Shown piece after piece: positions 17,860-26,314 of a DNA stretch of 64,000 nt. The stretch is taken from contig CAWESL010000002.1 of assembly GCA_963811705.1 (NCBI GenBank), positions 186,001 through 250,000 on the forward strand. The letters are read 5' to 3'. The translations under genes were made by a program, and so were the position numbers. A model generated the notes under the pieces. It worked only from the letters and a program-made list of their open reading frames with translations, was not told the origin of the DNA and searched no databases. The stretch comes from DATJPR01 sp963811705 (GTDB lineage: Bacteria > Bacteroidota > Ignavibacteria > UBA10030 > UBA6906). Each line of letters starts with the position of its first letter. Position 1 is the stretch's first letter.

Positions 17860-19322
17860 GAGGGCCTCTTCAGGGGAATGACGGACGGAGTGATTCCTTT
17901 GAACTGCGGCATGGCCATGCCTGCATCCGCCCCGATGTAGGTCGGATCGCAGATGGTATAGCGCCGTCCCTGATAGTCGACCGCGTCTCCGGGGATGGCT
18001 TTCGAGAACCGCACCGCGGTGGAAATGTGTCCCGGGTAGTCGAGGCCGACAACCTCGAGACGGATCAGGGTTCGGACAAGATAGGAAAAGAGAATCGCCC
18101 GGTCCTTGCAGTTGGAGTCTGTATAATAGAGCACCTCGTCGGGAAACATCGGCTTTTCACGCCCGAACAACTCCTTATCCACTTTGTAGCCGAAGGCGGT
18201 CTGGGAGAATCGAAGCAACACATTCACGGCTTCGACTTCGGACTTCCCCCTGAGGATCGGCTCGAATGCTGCATACAGGGAACTCGCGGCACCCGGCGAG
18301 ATGGAGCCATCAAAGTAGACATCAAAATCCGACTGCGGGTAATATTCGAAGAAGCGTACCGCATCCCGGCTGTATGTGACCGGAACGGCATAGGTCGTTC
18401 CGCCATAGGCAAACTGGAGCGTCCGGCTCGCAGTGGTGTTCGTCAGCGCGGGAAGTTCGTTGACGGTGAAACGCATGAGCATCGAGGCTCCGGGATAGGT
18501 GCCGTCGTACGCGTACATCCGCGTAATGTTCACCGGAGATTTCGGATCGAGGGGGACGGCGTAGTAGCGTTGTCCGCCGCCGAACGAGAAATACGGAACG
18601 CCGTACAGCTTGCCGTCGACCGGGACCAGGAGAACGATGCGCGATCCGGTGAACCCGACCTTCGCCTCGTAACCCGATTTCAGGAGCATGAACCACGTGA
18701 AGAGCACTGTCTCATTCGCCATCGACCCGTACAGTCTCTGCCCGATCGATGCGAGGAGAAGGCAATACCCCCAGTCGTTGAGGCGACGGAAAGCACGAAT
18801 ATTCTTCGCCGCGCTCAGCACCCGGTCATAGGGTTTCCCGGCCATCGCTGCAAAATATGCGCTGATGGATTCCTTGCCAGGGTCGCCCTCCAGCCGGACC
18901 GCAAGCGACGCGGGGGCCGGCACCGAGAGATCGGCTCCGTAGAAGTCGATCGAGGCGGCGTCAGCCGGTGGAGCCGGCGGAGCTTCGACGGATTTCGGAG
19001 GCGGGAGTGCTCTGGGCTGCGCGATGGAAACCGTCGGTGTCGGAGGAAGCTCGGCCTTCGGCAGATCTTTCGGCGGCTCATAGACGGGCAATGTTACGGG
19101 ATCGGGCACCGGATCGCGTTGCACGCCGTGAAACATCTCGACGCCCCGCCATTCGTGCTTCAGGAATTCATAGAACGCCTGGTCGTTCTTGTCCTTGAAT
19201 TGCTGGAACTTCGCATCCTGCTCATTCTTCCATTTCTTGAACTCATTTTCATCCTGGCCGAACGCGCGCATCGACAGGCCCAGCGACGCGAGGAGGGCGA
19301 AGGAAAAAAGAATGTTCTTCAT
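17856..19322 (-). CDS. Exported transglutaminase-like protein
   Basis: Protein of 488 residues. Signal peptide about 1-22, then a charged helix (WKNEQDAKFQQFKDKNDQAF), then a Pro/Ala-rich linker (about 75-125). The C-terminal half has a transglutaminase-like catalytic triad: Cys405 (DSNCKDRA), His432 (YPGHIS) and Asp459 (ICDPTY). This fits transglutaminase-type cysteine peptidases acting in the periplasm. It is 20 bp after the LPP20 gene at 19343 and overlaps the YfaP-like gene. Substrate unknown. Confidence 0.75.
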   Translation of the reverse strand: MKNILFSFALLASLGLSMRAFGQDENEFKKWKNEQDAKFQQFKDKNDQAFYEFLKHEWRGVEMFHGVQRDPVPDPVTLPVYEPPKDLPKAELPPTPTVSIAQPRALPPPKSVEAPPAPPADAASIDFYGADLSVPAPASLAVRLEGDPGKESISAYFAAMAGKPYDRVLSAAKNIRAFRRLNDWGYCLLLASIGQRLYGSMANETVLFTWFMLLKSGYEAKVGFTGSRIVLLVPVDGKLYGVPYFSFGGGQRYYAVPLDPKSPVNITRMYAYDGTYPGASMLMRFTVNELPALTNTTASRTLQFAYGGTTYAVPVTYSRDAVRFFEYYPQSDFDVYFDGSISPGAASSLYAAFEPILRGKSEVEAVNVLLRFSQTAFGYKVDKELFGREKPMFPDEVLYYTDSNCKDRAILFSYLVRTLIRLEVVGLDYPGHISTAVRFSKAIPGDAVDYQGRRYTICDPTYIGADAGMAMPQFKGITPSVIPLKRPS

Positions 19323-19342
19323 TGCCGTATCTCCGATGCTCG

Positions 19343-20722
19343 CTATTCACGCGCCCGCGCCACGATGGAAGAGAGTTCCTTCGATGAGAATCGTACACCC
19401 GCAATCCCCTTTTCCATCGCGCGGTCCCGGTCCTTGTCCATGCCGGTCGCCGAGGCGGAAATCGTCCCCAGAATCGTGCCGGTCGATCCATCCTTCAGCA
19501 TACCGGTGACCTGGACATTTTGCGCATACAGGTTGCCGCCCATGCCGCTGACCGTTTGCCCGTCGGACGCGGTGACAATCAAATGAAGTTCATAGCGTGA
19601 CTGCTGCTGGTTGGCGCGGACGTTGTTCTTTTCAAGGTCCTTGATCACGCGCTTCACAAGCTCGAACTGCGCGGCGTCAGGTCCGGCCCCGGCAACAGTC
19701 ACCTTCACGGTAAACTGCGCCCCGGCAACGGTAAAGGCGAAAGCAACGCTCGTGTTCTGTTCGACCTTCGTCTTCAGGCGCGCCGACATGCGAGGAATGT
19801 CGACAAAGGCGACCAGCGTCCCGGCCGTCCCCTCCGTCACCAAATCCGGAGAAGCGATCGGATTCAGCGAGGCAACAGCCTCGGCATTGGTGATGGCGGT
19901 TTCTTTCTCCTCGGAGCCCGTCCGATAAGAAATCGTTAAACCCCGCAAGGGCGTCGGTTTCCCGTCGATAGTCGCCAACGCTTTCACCGAGAGAGGCTGC
20001 GGGAAAGCCTTTCCCAGTCCAACGGTCTGATTGTTCCCCCCCTGGATTGAAAGCGATACGGCCCCGAGAATCGTGCTGAGTTCCGATTCGAGGTTGTCGT
20101 AGATCAGATCTGACGGCAAGGCATAGGCGTTTGGCGCGATGGAATTGTAGAAGAAGATCTTCGGGTACAGGTCGGGCACATCGCCCATGATGGAGGCGAA
20201 CGTATTGACCGCTTCGCCGAGGTCGGCGGCCTTTGCCTGAGCCCGGGCATTCTGGAGTCTCTGTTGCAACTCGCTCACCGGTCCGTCCATGTCGCGCCGC
20301 AGTCGCTCGAAGAACTGCTCCTTGTCCAGGACGGCCATCACATACGACCGGGTGTCCACGGGATTGACAAACGTCTCCGGGAACGTCAGATCCACGAAGT
20401 CCATTTTTTCGACGACCGTTTGTGTCTCGCTCGTCATATCCGTGGAATAATTCGCAAGGTCTCCGACGATTGTTTCCGATTGGACATACTTCATCCTGGA
20501 GGAAACGGTCACTTTGATCTGGGACGCAATCCCGACGCGTGCCTGGGTTTTCGCCTTTTCGATCCCTTCGGAACCGATCGCGCTTGCGACGGAGACCCAG
20601 TACATCTCTTCAGGATAGCGGTTCGACTTTCCGGAGCGCGCCCAGTCGGGAAGCTGTGCCTGCGAGACGCCGGCCACGCACAGAACCGCCAGGAGGAGGG
20701 CGAGGAGAGAGGGCTTACGCAT
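19343..20722 (-). CDS. Large LPP20/FlgT-like exported protein
   Basis: Protein of 459 residues with a signal peptide (about 1-22). An LPP20-like domain covers about 24-175 (PDWARSGKSNRYPEEMYWVSVASA, a segment with many helix-formers, and SYVMAVLDKEQF). A beta-rich region (about 230-345) and a C-terminal CsgG/FlgT-like part (YELHLIVTASD, then EKGIAGVRFSSKEL) follow. It overlaps the preceding gene by 8 bp, implying coupling. No catalytic residues recognised. Confidence 0.75.
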   Translation of the reverse strand: MRKPSLLALLLAVLCVAGVSQAQLPDWARSGKSNRYPEEMYWVSVASAIGSEGIEKAKTQARVGIASQIKVTVSSRMKYVQSETIVGDLANYSTDMTSETQTVVEKMDFVDLTFPETFVNPVDTRSYVMAVLDKEQFFERLRRDMDGPVSELQQRLQNARAQAKAADLGEAVNTFASIMGDVPDLYPKIFFYNSIAPNAYALPSDLIYDNLESELSTILGAVSLSIQGGNNQTVGLGKAFPQPLSVKALATIDGKPTPLRGLTISYRTGSEEKETAITNAEAVASLNPIASPDLVTEGTAGTLVAFVDIPRMSARLKTKVEQNTSVAFAFTVAGAQFTVKVTVAGAGPDAAQFELVKRVIKDLEKNNVRANQQQSRYELHLIVTASDGQTVSGMGGNLYAQNVQVTGMLKDGSTGTILGTISASATGMDKDRDRAMEKGIAGVRFSSKELSSIVARARE

Positions 20723-21953
20723 GGGTGGCCTCCAGGATGATCATCTTGCGGTTGACGTTCAGTCGCTTCAGCTTCACGCCCATCTGTCGTGCATCCTTGT
20801 TCTGATCGACCCGCTTGCTCAGCTCACGGAAGAGCCCGATGGTATTCTCAAACTGGTTTTGCCAGATGATGTAGTCCACGGTCTTCTCCGTTGCCGCATT
20901 CTGCTTTCGCTTCGTCGTGATCCCTTTCAGCACGTCATCGAACATGTCTCCCACGGCCAGCGGATCGTCGAACCGGCCGGTGATTTTGATGATGAGCTTG
21001 TACTGCTGGCCGATCCGGAGGTCGTCCTTCCAGTAGGCATTGATCCTGGTGAGGACCTTCTCGATCGCGTCGTTCATCGCCATCTCGATCAATGCTGCAT
21101 CGGTCGAGCTCGGCTTCTCCGGACTGTATCCGGTCTCGGTCCCGAGGAGACGCCCGGTGGTTGTTTCGTAGGCCCGGCAGCCGACGACGCCCTTCTTGCC
21201 GAAGGGCACGGCGTCCACGCTCACGTTGTACACGATGTACACATCGGCGCCGATGGTCAGGGCGAGCTTGTAGGCGTTGTCGTCCTCGACTCCTTTGAGG
21301 GCCGCGTGGGCGTCCGCAAGTTCCGAAAGGTTCTCGACCTGTTCGGGCACCTGGACGTCATATTTCCGCGCGGTCAGATACCCCTCGATCACCTCCGCTC
21401 CCTTCTTCAGGTTCGGAGAATTCTGGAGTGCCGCAATCGGGCTTTGTCCCTTCGGGACCTCGGGCAGGACCATAATGAACGGGTTCCCGAATGCTTCAGT
21501 CAAGGTCTCGCGCGAGGCAATGATCCCCTGTTGGGAGAACTCGTCAACCAACCGCTGCTGGTTGACGCGGACCAGCTTCTCCACCTTGACGCCGTCCCTG
21601 GTATTGACGCGGCTGAGGATATCATTGCCGACAAATGTGATGTAGTTGCCGATGGTTTCGTCGGCGAAATACGTTTCGGCCACTTTCCCGAAGGCCTCTT
21701 CTTCCGCAGGAGTCTGCAGGATCTTGGACGGGGCATTGTAGAGGACGTAATACACCGCCGACTTTCGCGCATCGTTTTCGGCGGCGTCGACATCCGGGCC
21801 CAGCCCCTTTGCGCGGATATTCACCTCCGTGGGAGAAAAGCTCTCTACAAACACCGCTTCCCGGCAATGCGGGAGATTGCTCTGCGCGGGCGAAGAACCG
21901 GGCACCACAAGCAAGGCGATCAACAACATTCCGAATACCGCAAAGAGTCGCAT
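20715..21953 (-). CDS. Exported protein of LPP20/DUF6175-like architecture
   Basis: Protein of 412 residues with a signal peptide of about 24. The N-terminal part (about 35-165) has the small-Ala-rich helix seen in LPP20-like proteins (DVDAAENDARKSAVYYVLYN). The middle (about 180-300) looks like a nucleotide-free alpha/beta domain of CsgG type (GADVYIVYNVSVDAVPFG). The family assignment is tentative. First gene after a G-rich stem structure at 22009-22074. Confidence 0.65.
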   Translation of the reverse strand: MRLFAVFGMLLIALLVVPGSSPAQSNLPHCREAVFVESFSPTEVNIRAKGLGPDVDAAENDARKSAVYYVLYNAPSKILQTPAEEEAFGKVAETYFADETIGNYITFVGNDILSRVNTRDGVKVEKLVRVNQQRLVDEFSQQGIIASRETLTEAFGNPFIMVLPEVPKGQSPIAALQNSPNLKKGAEVIEGYLTARKYDVQVPEQVENLSELADAHAALKGVEDDNAYKLALTIGADVYIVYNVSVDAVPFGKKGVVGCRAYETTTGRLLGTETGYSPEKPSSTDAALIEMAMNDAIEKVLTRINAYWKDDLRIGQQYKLIIKITGRFDDPLAVGDMFDDVLKGITTKRKQNAATEKTVDYIIWQNQFENTIGLFRELSKRVDQNKDARQMGVKLKRLNVNRKMIILEATHA

Positions 21954-22008
21954 AGGAGTCCTTTTGTATGCTGTGCAGAAGAATCAGGCGTGGGAAAAAT
22001 CGTCCCTC

Positions 22009-22074
22009 CATCCCCCATCCCCCCCTCTCCCCCTCTCCCCATCGCGCGAAGGGGGGAAGGGGGGACGGGGGATG
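22009..22074 (-). terminator. Long C/G-rich stem with minus-strand G-quadruplex motif
   Basis: CATCCCCC (22009-22016) pairs with GGGGGATG (22067-22074), and further C-runs can pair with G-runs across a short ATCGCGCGAA loop. On the minus (transcribed) strand the C-runs read G4-AGA-G5-AGA-G7-AT-G5, a four-run G-quadruplex motif. It lies directly after the stop at 22081 and 56 bp before the next start, so it may terminate, stabilise an mRNA end or limit read-through. Confidence 0.55.
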
Positions 22075-22080
22075 AGTTCA

Positions 22081-23874
22081 CTAATAATCCATGCGCGAGG
22101 TTTCGAGCCCCGAGAACGGATTGCTCGAAAGGCTTGGCAGCGAATAGGAAATTCCGAACGATGCGCTCGCGCCGCTGAAGCTGAAGTCCTTGTAGAATGG
22201 ACTGTCGACGAGAACGTTATCCTTTGTCAGGTCAAGTTCGTCCGAGATGCCGTTGAACTTCACCGTCCCGTTGAATGGGAGTATTCCGAATTTGTAGGCA
22301 ACGCTGACGTTGATCATGAAGTCCGGCGTGACAAGATATTCAAGCCCCACTTCCGCCCTTGCCCCAATGGAGGCGACGCTCATGGTTTCCATCTCACCGT
22401 ACACGGGGTTCGAGTTGGACAGATGAAACCAGTCGACGCCGACGCCAATACCGATATTCAGATTCGCCCGGGTGAACCAGAGCTTCTTGACCGGACCGAC
22501 GTAGCCGCTCAGCAGGATCGGCACGACCGTCGAGCCCGCGCCGACAGCACTCTCATCCGTTGAAATCATGGGGAACGCGCCAGAGAGATCGACGGCAAGG
22601 AACAACTGTCGCACGTTCGTCAGTCTTGCCAGATTGTAGCGGAAATTCAGGTCGGCGCCGATGGCAGAGGTGACATCTTCCGAGAGAAGGTACGGGTGCG
22701 CATGGCTCGAAGCCGCCTCGAACGCCGCAACATCCGGATGCGTGCTGAGAGGGCCGAAGGCGTTCGCGTATGAGCCGATAGTAGCGATCGTCGCCACCCG
22801 GGGCACGTTCAACTTCGTGAAGCGCGCGCGGATATCGATGTCGAGCCCCATCTGCGGATGTTCGGTCAGGATCATGCCGCGTTCGTACCCGTGGCCGATG
22901 TAGTTGGCGAAGAGCGACATCCGTTTCGGGTCGCCGTTCGCCGCAGGATCGTTGTTGGCGACGTTTTTCGCCCTGAAGAAACCGATGGTCCGCGGCTCGA
23001 CATCGCCGTTTTCCTTTTCGTAAAAGTCGATCAGGGTGAAGCCCTCGTCGAGGTCAATCCCCTCGCGGGTTCCCATGGTCGCCGCCACTTCGCTCCCGCG
23101 GATCTCCTTCACTTCGCCCGAGAGCGAGAATTCCGGATTCCGCCGCATCGCGAGAGAGAGGTTCTTTGCCCAGGTGTCGATCGCAAGAATGCGGGCAAAC
23201 TCCCTTCCTTCGACCGTCCGGCGTTTCAAACCATAGGTCGTGCCGAGAGTGCCGGTTCCCGTGCCGGTTGCGATCTGGGGCTTTTCTTCGACGAGCACAA
23301 AGCGCGAACTGCCCGTGGCATCGGTCTCAAGGTGATACCAGAGCATGTAACCGTTGATTTCCGATGAGACGGTCTTCTCCTTTACCTCCTCTTTGAAGGA
23401 AGTCACCACGGGGATATAGATGTATCCGGTGTTCATCGCCTTCAGGATGTCGCTGGAGGTGACGGCGCTCTCCTTTTGCTTGACCACCGAGCTGCTTTCT
23501 TTTTCAATTTCAGTGACGGCCTGTTCGGCCACGGAGCGGCTCCTGCCGAGCATTGCCTTCCGGTACGACGCGAGGATTGTCCGGTCCATCGACTTTGCGA
23601 CGCTTGCAGCGGAGAGGTCCGATGCGCTCGCATCCGCGATGAAACTCCTGACCACCCCGGGGTCGAGGGTCTGGTAGGCGAAGCGTGGGAGTTTAATGTG
23701 GCGATCGAACCCTTTGTCGATGAGCGGCTGCAGACGTTGGACGTTCGGGTCTCGGGTAATGACGCGATCGATGGTCGAGATGGTCTTCGTGACGTACTTC
23801 CGCTCTTGTGCCAGTCCAGAAGCAAGAACGGCAAGAACGGTCATGGCGATGGCAGGAATTCTGGGGAGTTTCAT
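22081..23874 (-). CDS. Large exported protein with C-terminal beta-barrel-like region
   Basis: Protein of 597 residues with a signal peptide of about 22 (LASGLAQ). The N-terminal 300 residues are helical and Ser/Lys-rich, with LPP20-like spacing but no firm match. Residues about 390-597 look like an outer-membrane beta-barrel (alternating strands such as IGADLNFRYNLARL and AYKFGILPFNGTVKF). It probably anchors the LPP20 block in the outer membrane. ATG 23874 has no good Shine-Dalgarno; the in-frame extension to 24030 is less likely. Confidence 0.65.
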   Translation of the reverse strand: MKLPRIPAIAMTVLAVLASGLAQERKYVTKTISTIDRVITRDPNVQRLQPLIDKGFDRHIKLPRFAYQTLDPGVVRSFIADASASDLSAASVAKSMDRTILASYRKAMLGRSRSVAEQAVTEIEKESSSVVKQKESAVTSSDILKAMNTGYIYIPVVTSFKEEVKEKTVSSEINGYMLWYHLETDATGSSRFVLVEEKPQIATGTGTGTLGTTYGLKRRTVEGREFARILAIDTWAKNLSLAMRRNPEFSLSGEVKEIRGSEVAATMGTREGIDLDEGFTLIDFYEKENGDVEPRTIGFFRAKNVANNDPAANGDPKRMSLFANYIGHGYERGMILTEHPQMGLDIDIRARFTKLNVPRVATIATIGSYANAFGPLSTHPDVAAFEAASSHAHPYLLSEDVTSAIGADLNFRYNLARLTNVRQLFLAVDLSGAFPMISTDESAVGAGSTVVPILLSGYVGPVKKLWFTRANLNIGIGVGVDWFHLSNSNPVYGEMETMSVASIGARAEVGLEYLVTPDFMINVSVAYKFGILPFNGTVKFNGISDELDLTKDNVLVDSPFYKDFSFSGASASFGISYSLPSLSSNPFSGLETSRMDY

Positions 23875-24164
23875 GATCGTCGTGGAAAAGATCGGAATCC
23901 GGCACCCGGAAGGGGCCGTTTGAAAAAGGAGGCGAAAGTAATGTCCAAAGAAGAAGCCGAAGAAGAAGATAGAGAATTCCAATGGATAACGGAAGAGCAT
24001 ACGAAAGATATGCGGACGATGGAACCTCATTGTGGGCCTGGGATTGTCGCGGCCGCAACGAACGGGGGACGATCCGAGGGCAAGGGCAGAATTGCCAACG
24101 GCCTATTTTACTCAGATTTCAGAGGAAGGGAGTGTAATTATTAGATTATTTGAAGTCTAATCGC

Positions 24165-24192
24165 TTGACATTTAGCATGTTTCGTCTATATT
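24165..24192 (+). promoter_or_regulatory. Promoter of the haem lipoprotein gene
   Basis: TTGACA (24165-24170), 16-bp spacer, TATATT (24187-24192). It predicts a 5' leader of about 200 nt before ATG 24401, containing the hairpin at 24316-24337. Confidence 0.7.
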
Positions 24193-24315
24193 TACGACCG
24201 TTTCCCTCTCTTTCAACCTGATCTCTCAAACAACGAAAGCGCTTCGATCAAGCGACCGCGCCCACGTTGTCCGGCAGTACCATCCTTCATGCAATTCCTT
24301 TTGCCTGCTTTTGAA

Positions 24316-24337
24316 CGATGGGACGTTTCTCCCATCG
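24316..24337 (+). other. Leader hairpin
   Basis: CGATGGGA and TCCCATCG pair perfectly (8 bp) around a CGTTTC loop, 64 nt upstream of the start codon in the predicted leader of the haem lipoprotein mRNA. It has no U-tract, so mRNA stability or a protein-binding site is more likely than attenuation. Confidence 0.45.
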
Positions 24338-24400
24338 AATTCTTCAGGAGTGGCGTAGTTGCTGTCACCACAATCCGTTCACTTTACTCAGGAGGGAAGC

Positions 24401-26140
24401 ATGAGAGCTCCACTCATTCGCCTCAGCGATGGAAGGACCCTGACAGGAATCGGCCTCGCCATCGGCATGTTGGCGATCTGCGGATGTCCGGGACCGCAAA
24501 CCACGGTTGTGGTCCCATCGGACGCGAAGCCGACCTGCACTGTTGCAGCATCGGATTTCGCCACGTGGTTCCAGGGGGGATCGGTTACGCTCAACGGCTC
24601 TGTGACGCCTGCCAACAGCGTGACGTTTCCGAATTCACCGAACTGCAGTTTCTATGAATGGTCCGAGCGCATGTTCCTGTGGGCGACCTCGCCGGCGCCG
24701 CCCTCGTATGGCGGGGGAACACACGTCTTCGACTCGGGCGACTTCTTCGATGTGTCGCCGGTCGACGCAAGCGGCAATCGCACACTGATTGCCCACTCGA
24801 TCGGCGGTCTGCGGCAGTTCGGCGTGCGTGCAGCGCAGGTCGGACCGAACAAGCTCCCCGTTGTCTTCAATCCTGAAGGCAGGATGCTGTCGGTCGTCCC
24901 GCAGCGCCTCGCGATGGACGGCAATCCATTGGTCCTGAATTCGGCGAATGATACGGTGGAGGTATCGAAGCTCACGCTGAATGCCAACAAGCAGCCGGAG
25001 TTCTTCGACAAGAACGGCGCGGCCATCAAGGGTGCGCGCCCGATGATTCCCGTCGAGCTTGAACGTCAGGGTGCGGTCGCGCGGTTCATGATCAATGGTC
25101 TCCCCATTTTCATCAATGGCTTCGGTGCGGTGGCCCCCGTGGAGGAAGGACAGGCGGACGGCGGCGTGCTTCTGACGCAGAATGGCTCGCTGATCTATTA
25201 TGCTTCGATGTTCAACGACGTCCTGGCGTACTACCTGACCGGGGTCAAAGACGGCGCGATCGCGTCGAACCAATTCCCGACATCACAGTCGGACCTCAAC
25301 GCGATCACCGGGTTCGCCCATGCGCACTCGCGGACCCTGAACGACAGCGTCGCGCTCGCCATCGAATTGAAGACGTCCTGGGTCGAAGCATCCACCCTTT
25401 CGAATCCGAACGATTACATCACGATGGATGGCGACGTCCCGACGTATGACAAGACCGACCCGAAGCACTGGGTGCAGAACGGTCATCACACGGTGCAGCT
25501 TGCGCTTGTCGGCATTCACGTCGTCGGCAGTGCCGCGGGACACCCGGAAATGATCTGGGCCACGTTCGAGCACGTGGGCAATGCGCCGAGCGCAACGTAC
25601 TCGTACATCAACACGAGCAATGCCACCACGACCGTGAACCAGAGCACGGCCGGCACCTGGCTCTTCTGTGCCACTAATGCCGCTGCGCCCTTTGACGACA
25701 TTCATCAGACGAATACGTTCGGCACCACGAACATCGACGCCCTCGGAAGCTTCACCATCGGTCCGAGCAATGTTCTCCGGTGGAAGCCATGGGGCGGCGG
25801 GGCCGATCAATCGCCGAACCCGCTCGATGCGAGCACCGCGGCATCGAACACCGAGATCATCTCGATGAACAACAGCATTCGCGGGATGCTTGCCTCCGGC
25901 GACATTCGCGCAAACTACATCTTCGAGGGGGCAACGTGGACAATCGGCGGAGCATCCCCGTCAGGTCACTTCCCCACCGGCAATGAAGTCGGCACCAGCA
26001 AGCTCGCGAATACGACGATGGAGACCTTCCAGCAGGGAACCAGCACCTCTGCATCCACCGGCGCGAACTGCTTCACCTGCCACGCGACGAATACCGTGAA
26101 TGTCAGCCACTTGTTTGGCGAGACGAAACCGCTGTTCTGA
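24401..26140 (+). CDS. Exported lipoprotein with one c-type haem motif
   Basis: Protein of 579 residues. The N-terminus ends in ICG-C29, giving a plausible lipobox, so it is likely anchored to a membrane. The body is beta-rich, with FDSGDFFDVSPVDASGN and a FINGFG segment. A single CxxCH haem-binding motif lies close to the C-terminus (C557-x2-C560-H561), which would make it a monohaem cytochrome-like protein. ATG 24401 has a GGAGG Shine-Dalgarno. Monocistronic, preceded by a long leader. I know related proteins only as uncharacterised cytochrome-like proteins. Confidence 0.75.
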   Translation: MRAPLIRLSDGRTLTGIGLAIGMLAICGCPGPQTTVVVPSDAKPTCTVAASDFATWFQGGSVTLNGSVTPANSVTFPNSPNCSFYEWSERMFLWATSPAPPSYGGGTHVFDSGDFFDVSPVDASGNRTLIAHSIGGLRQFGVRAAQVGPNKLPVVFNPEGRMLSVVPQRLAMDGNPLVLNSANDTVEVSKLTLNANKQPEFFDKNGAAIKGARPMIPVELERQGAVARFMINGLPIFINGFGAVAPVEEGQADGGVLLTQNGSLIYYASMFNDVLAYYLTGVKDGAIASNQFPTSQSDLNAITGFAHAHSRTLNDSVALAIELKTSWVEASTLSNPNDYITMDGDVPTYDKTDPKHWVQNGHHTVQLALVGIHVVGSAAGHPEMIWATFEHVGNAPSATYSYINTSNATTTVNQSTAGTWLFCATNAAAPFDDIHQTNTFGTTNIDALGSFTIGPSNVLRWKPWGGGADQSPNPLDASTAASNTEIISMNNSIRGMLASGDIRANYIFEGATWTIGGASPSGHFPTGNEVGTSKLANTTMETFQQGTSTSASTGANCFTCHATNTVNVSHLFGETKPLF

Positions 26141-26175
26141 CGCGTCGGTGTTGCAGAGAGAGAAGATGAATTTGG

Positions 26176-26220
26176 AATTGGCAGTTCCAGTGGACAGCAG
26201 GTGCTTCGGGACTGCCAATT
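26176..26220 (+). terminator. Stem-loop after the haem lipoprotein gene
   Basis: AATTGGCAGT (26176-26185) pairs perfectly with ACTGCCAATT (26211-26220) across 25 nt, starting 36 bp past the stop. No U-tract follows, so it may be an mRNA 3' stabiliser rather than a true terminator. Confidence 0.45.
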
Positions 26221-26283
26221 TCAATACTCCTCAATATCTCCGGCCCAATCCCGCATCCCTTTTCCGGGTCCAACCATGCCGGA

Positions 26284-26311
26284 TGGCGGGTGGACGCAAG
26301 CCCCCCCGCCA
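26284..26311 (-). terminator. Stem-loop after the PAS histidine kinase gene
   Basis: TGGCGGG (26284-26290) and CCCGCCA (26305-26311) pair across 14 nt, beginning 3 bp beyond the leftward kinase stop. GC-rich stem with no clear U-tract. Confidence 0.45.
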
Positions 26312-26314
26312 GGG

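Larger units (their letters stand above)
23875..24400. other. Divergent control region, 526 bp
   Basis: Separates the leftward exported-protein block from the rightward haem lipoprotein. The stretch near 24120-24200 is AT-rich and holds the rightward promoter (24165-24192). Just upstream is an imperfect TTAGATT/AGTCTAA inverted repeat at 24141-24160, a possible operator. A perfect hairpin lies at 24316-24337. No convincing gene seen. Confidence 0.65.

Noticed and set aside
18027..19586. Rightward open frame of 519 codons
   Set aside because: Spans two well-supported leftward genes and their junction; very rich in Arg/His/Glu and without domains.
20721..22178. Rightward open frame of 485 codons
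   Set aside because: Runs antisense across a whole leftward gene and the C/G-rich stem; shadow of codon bias.
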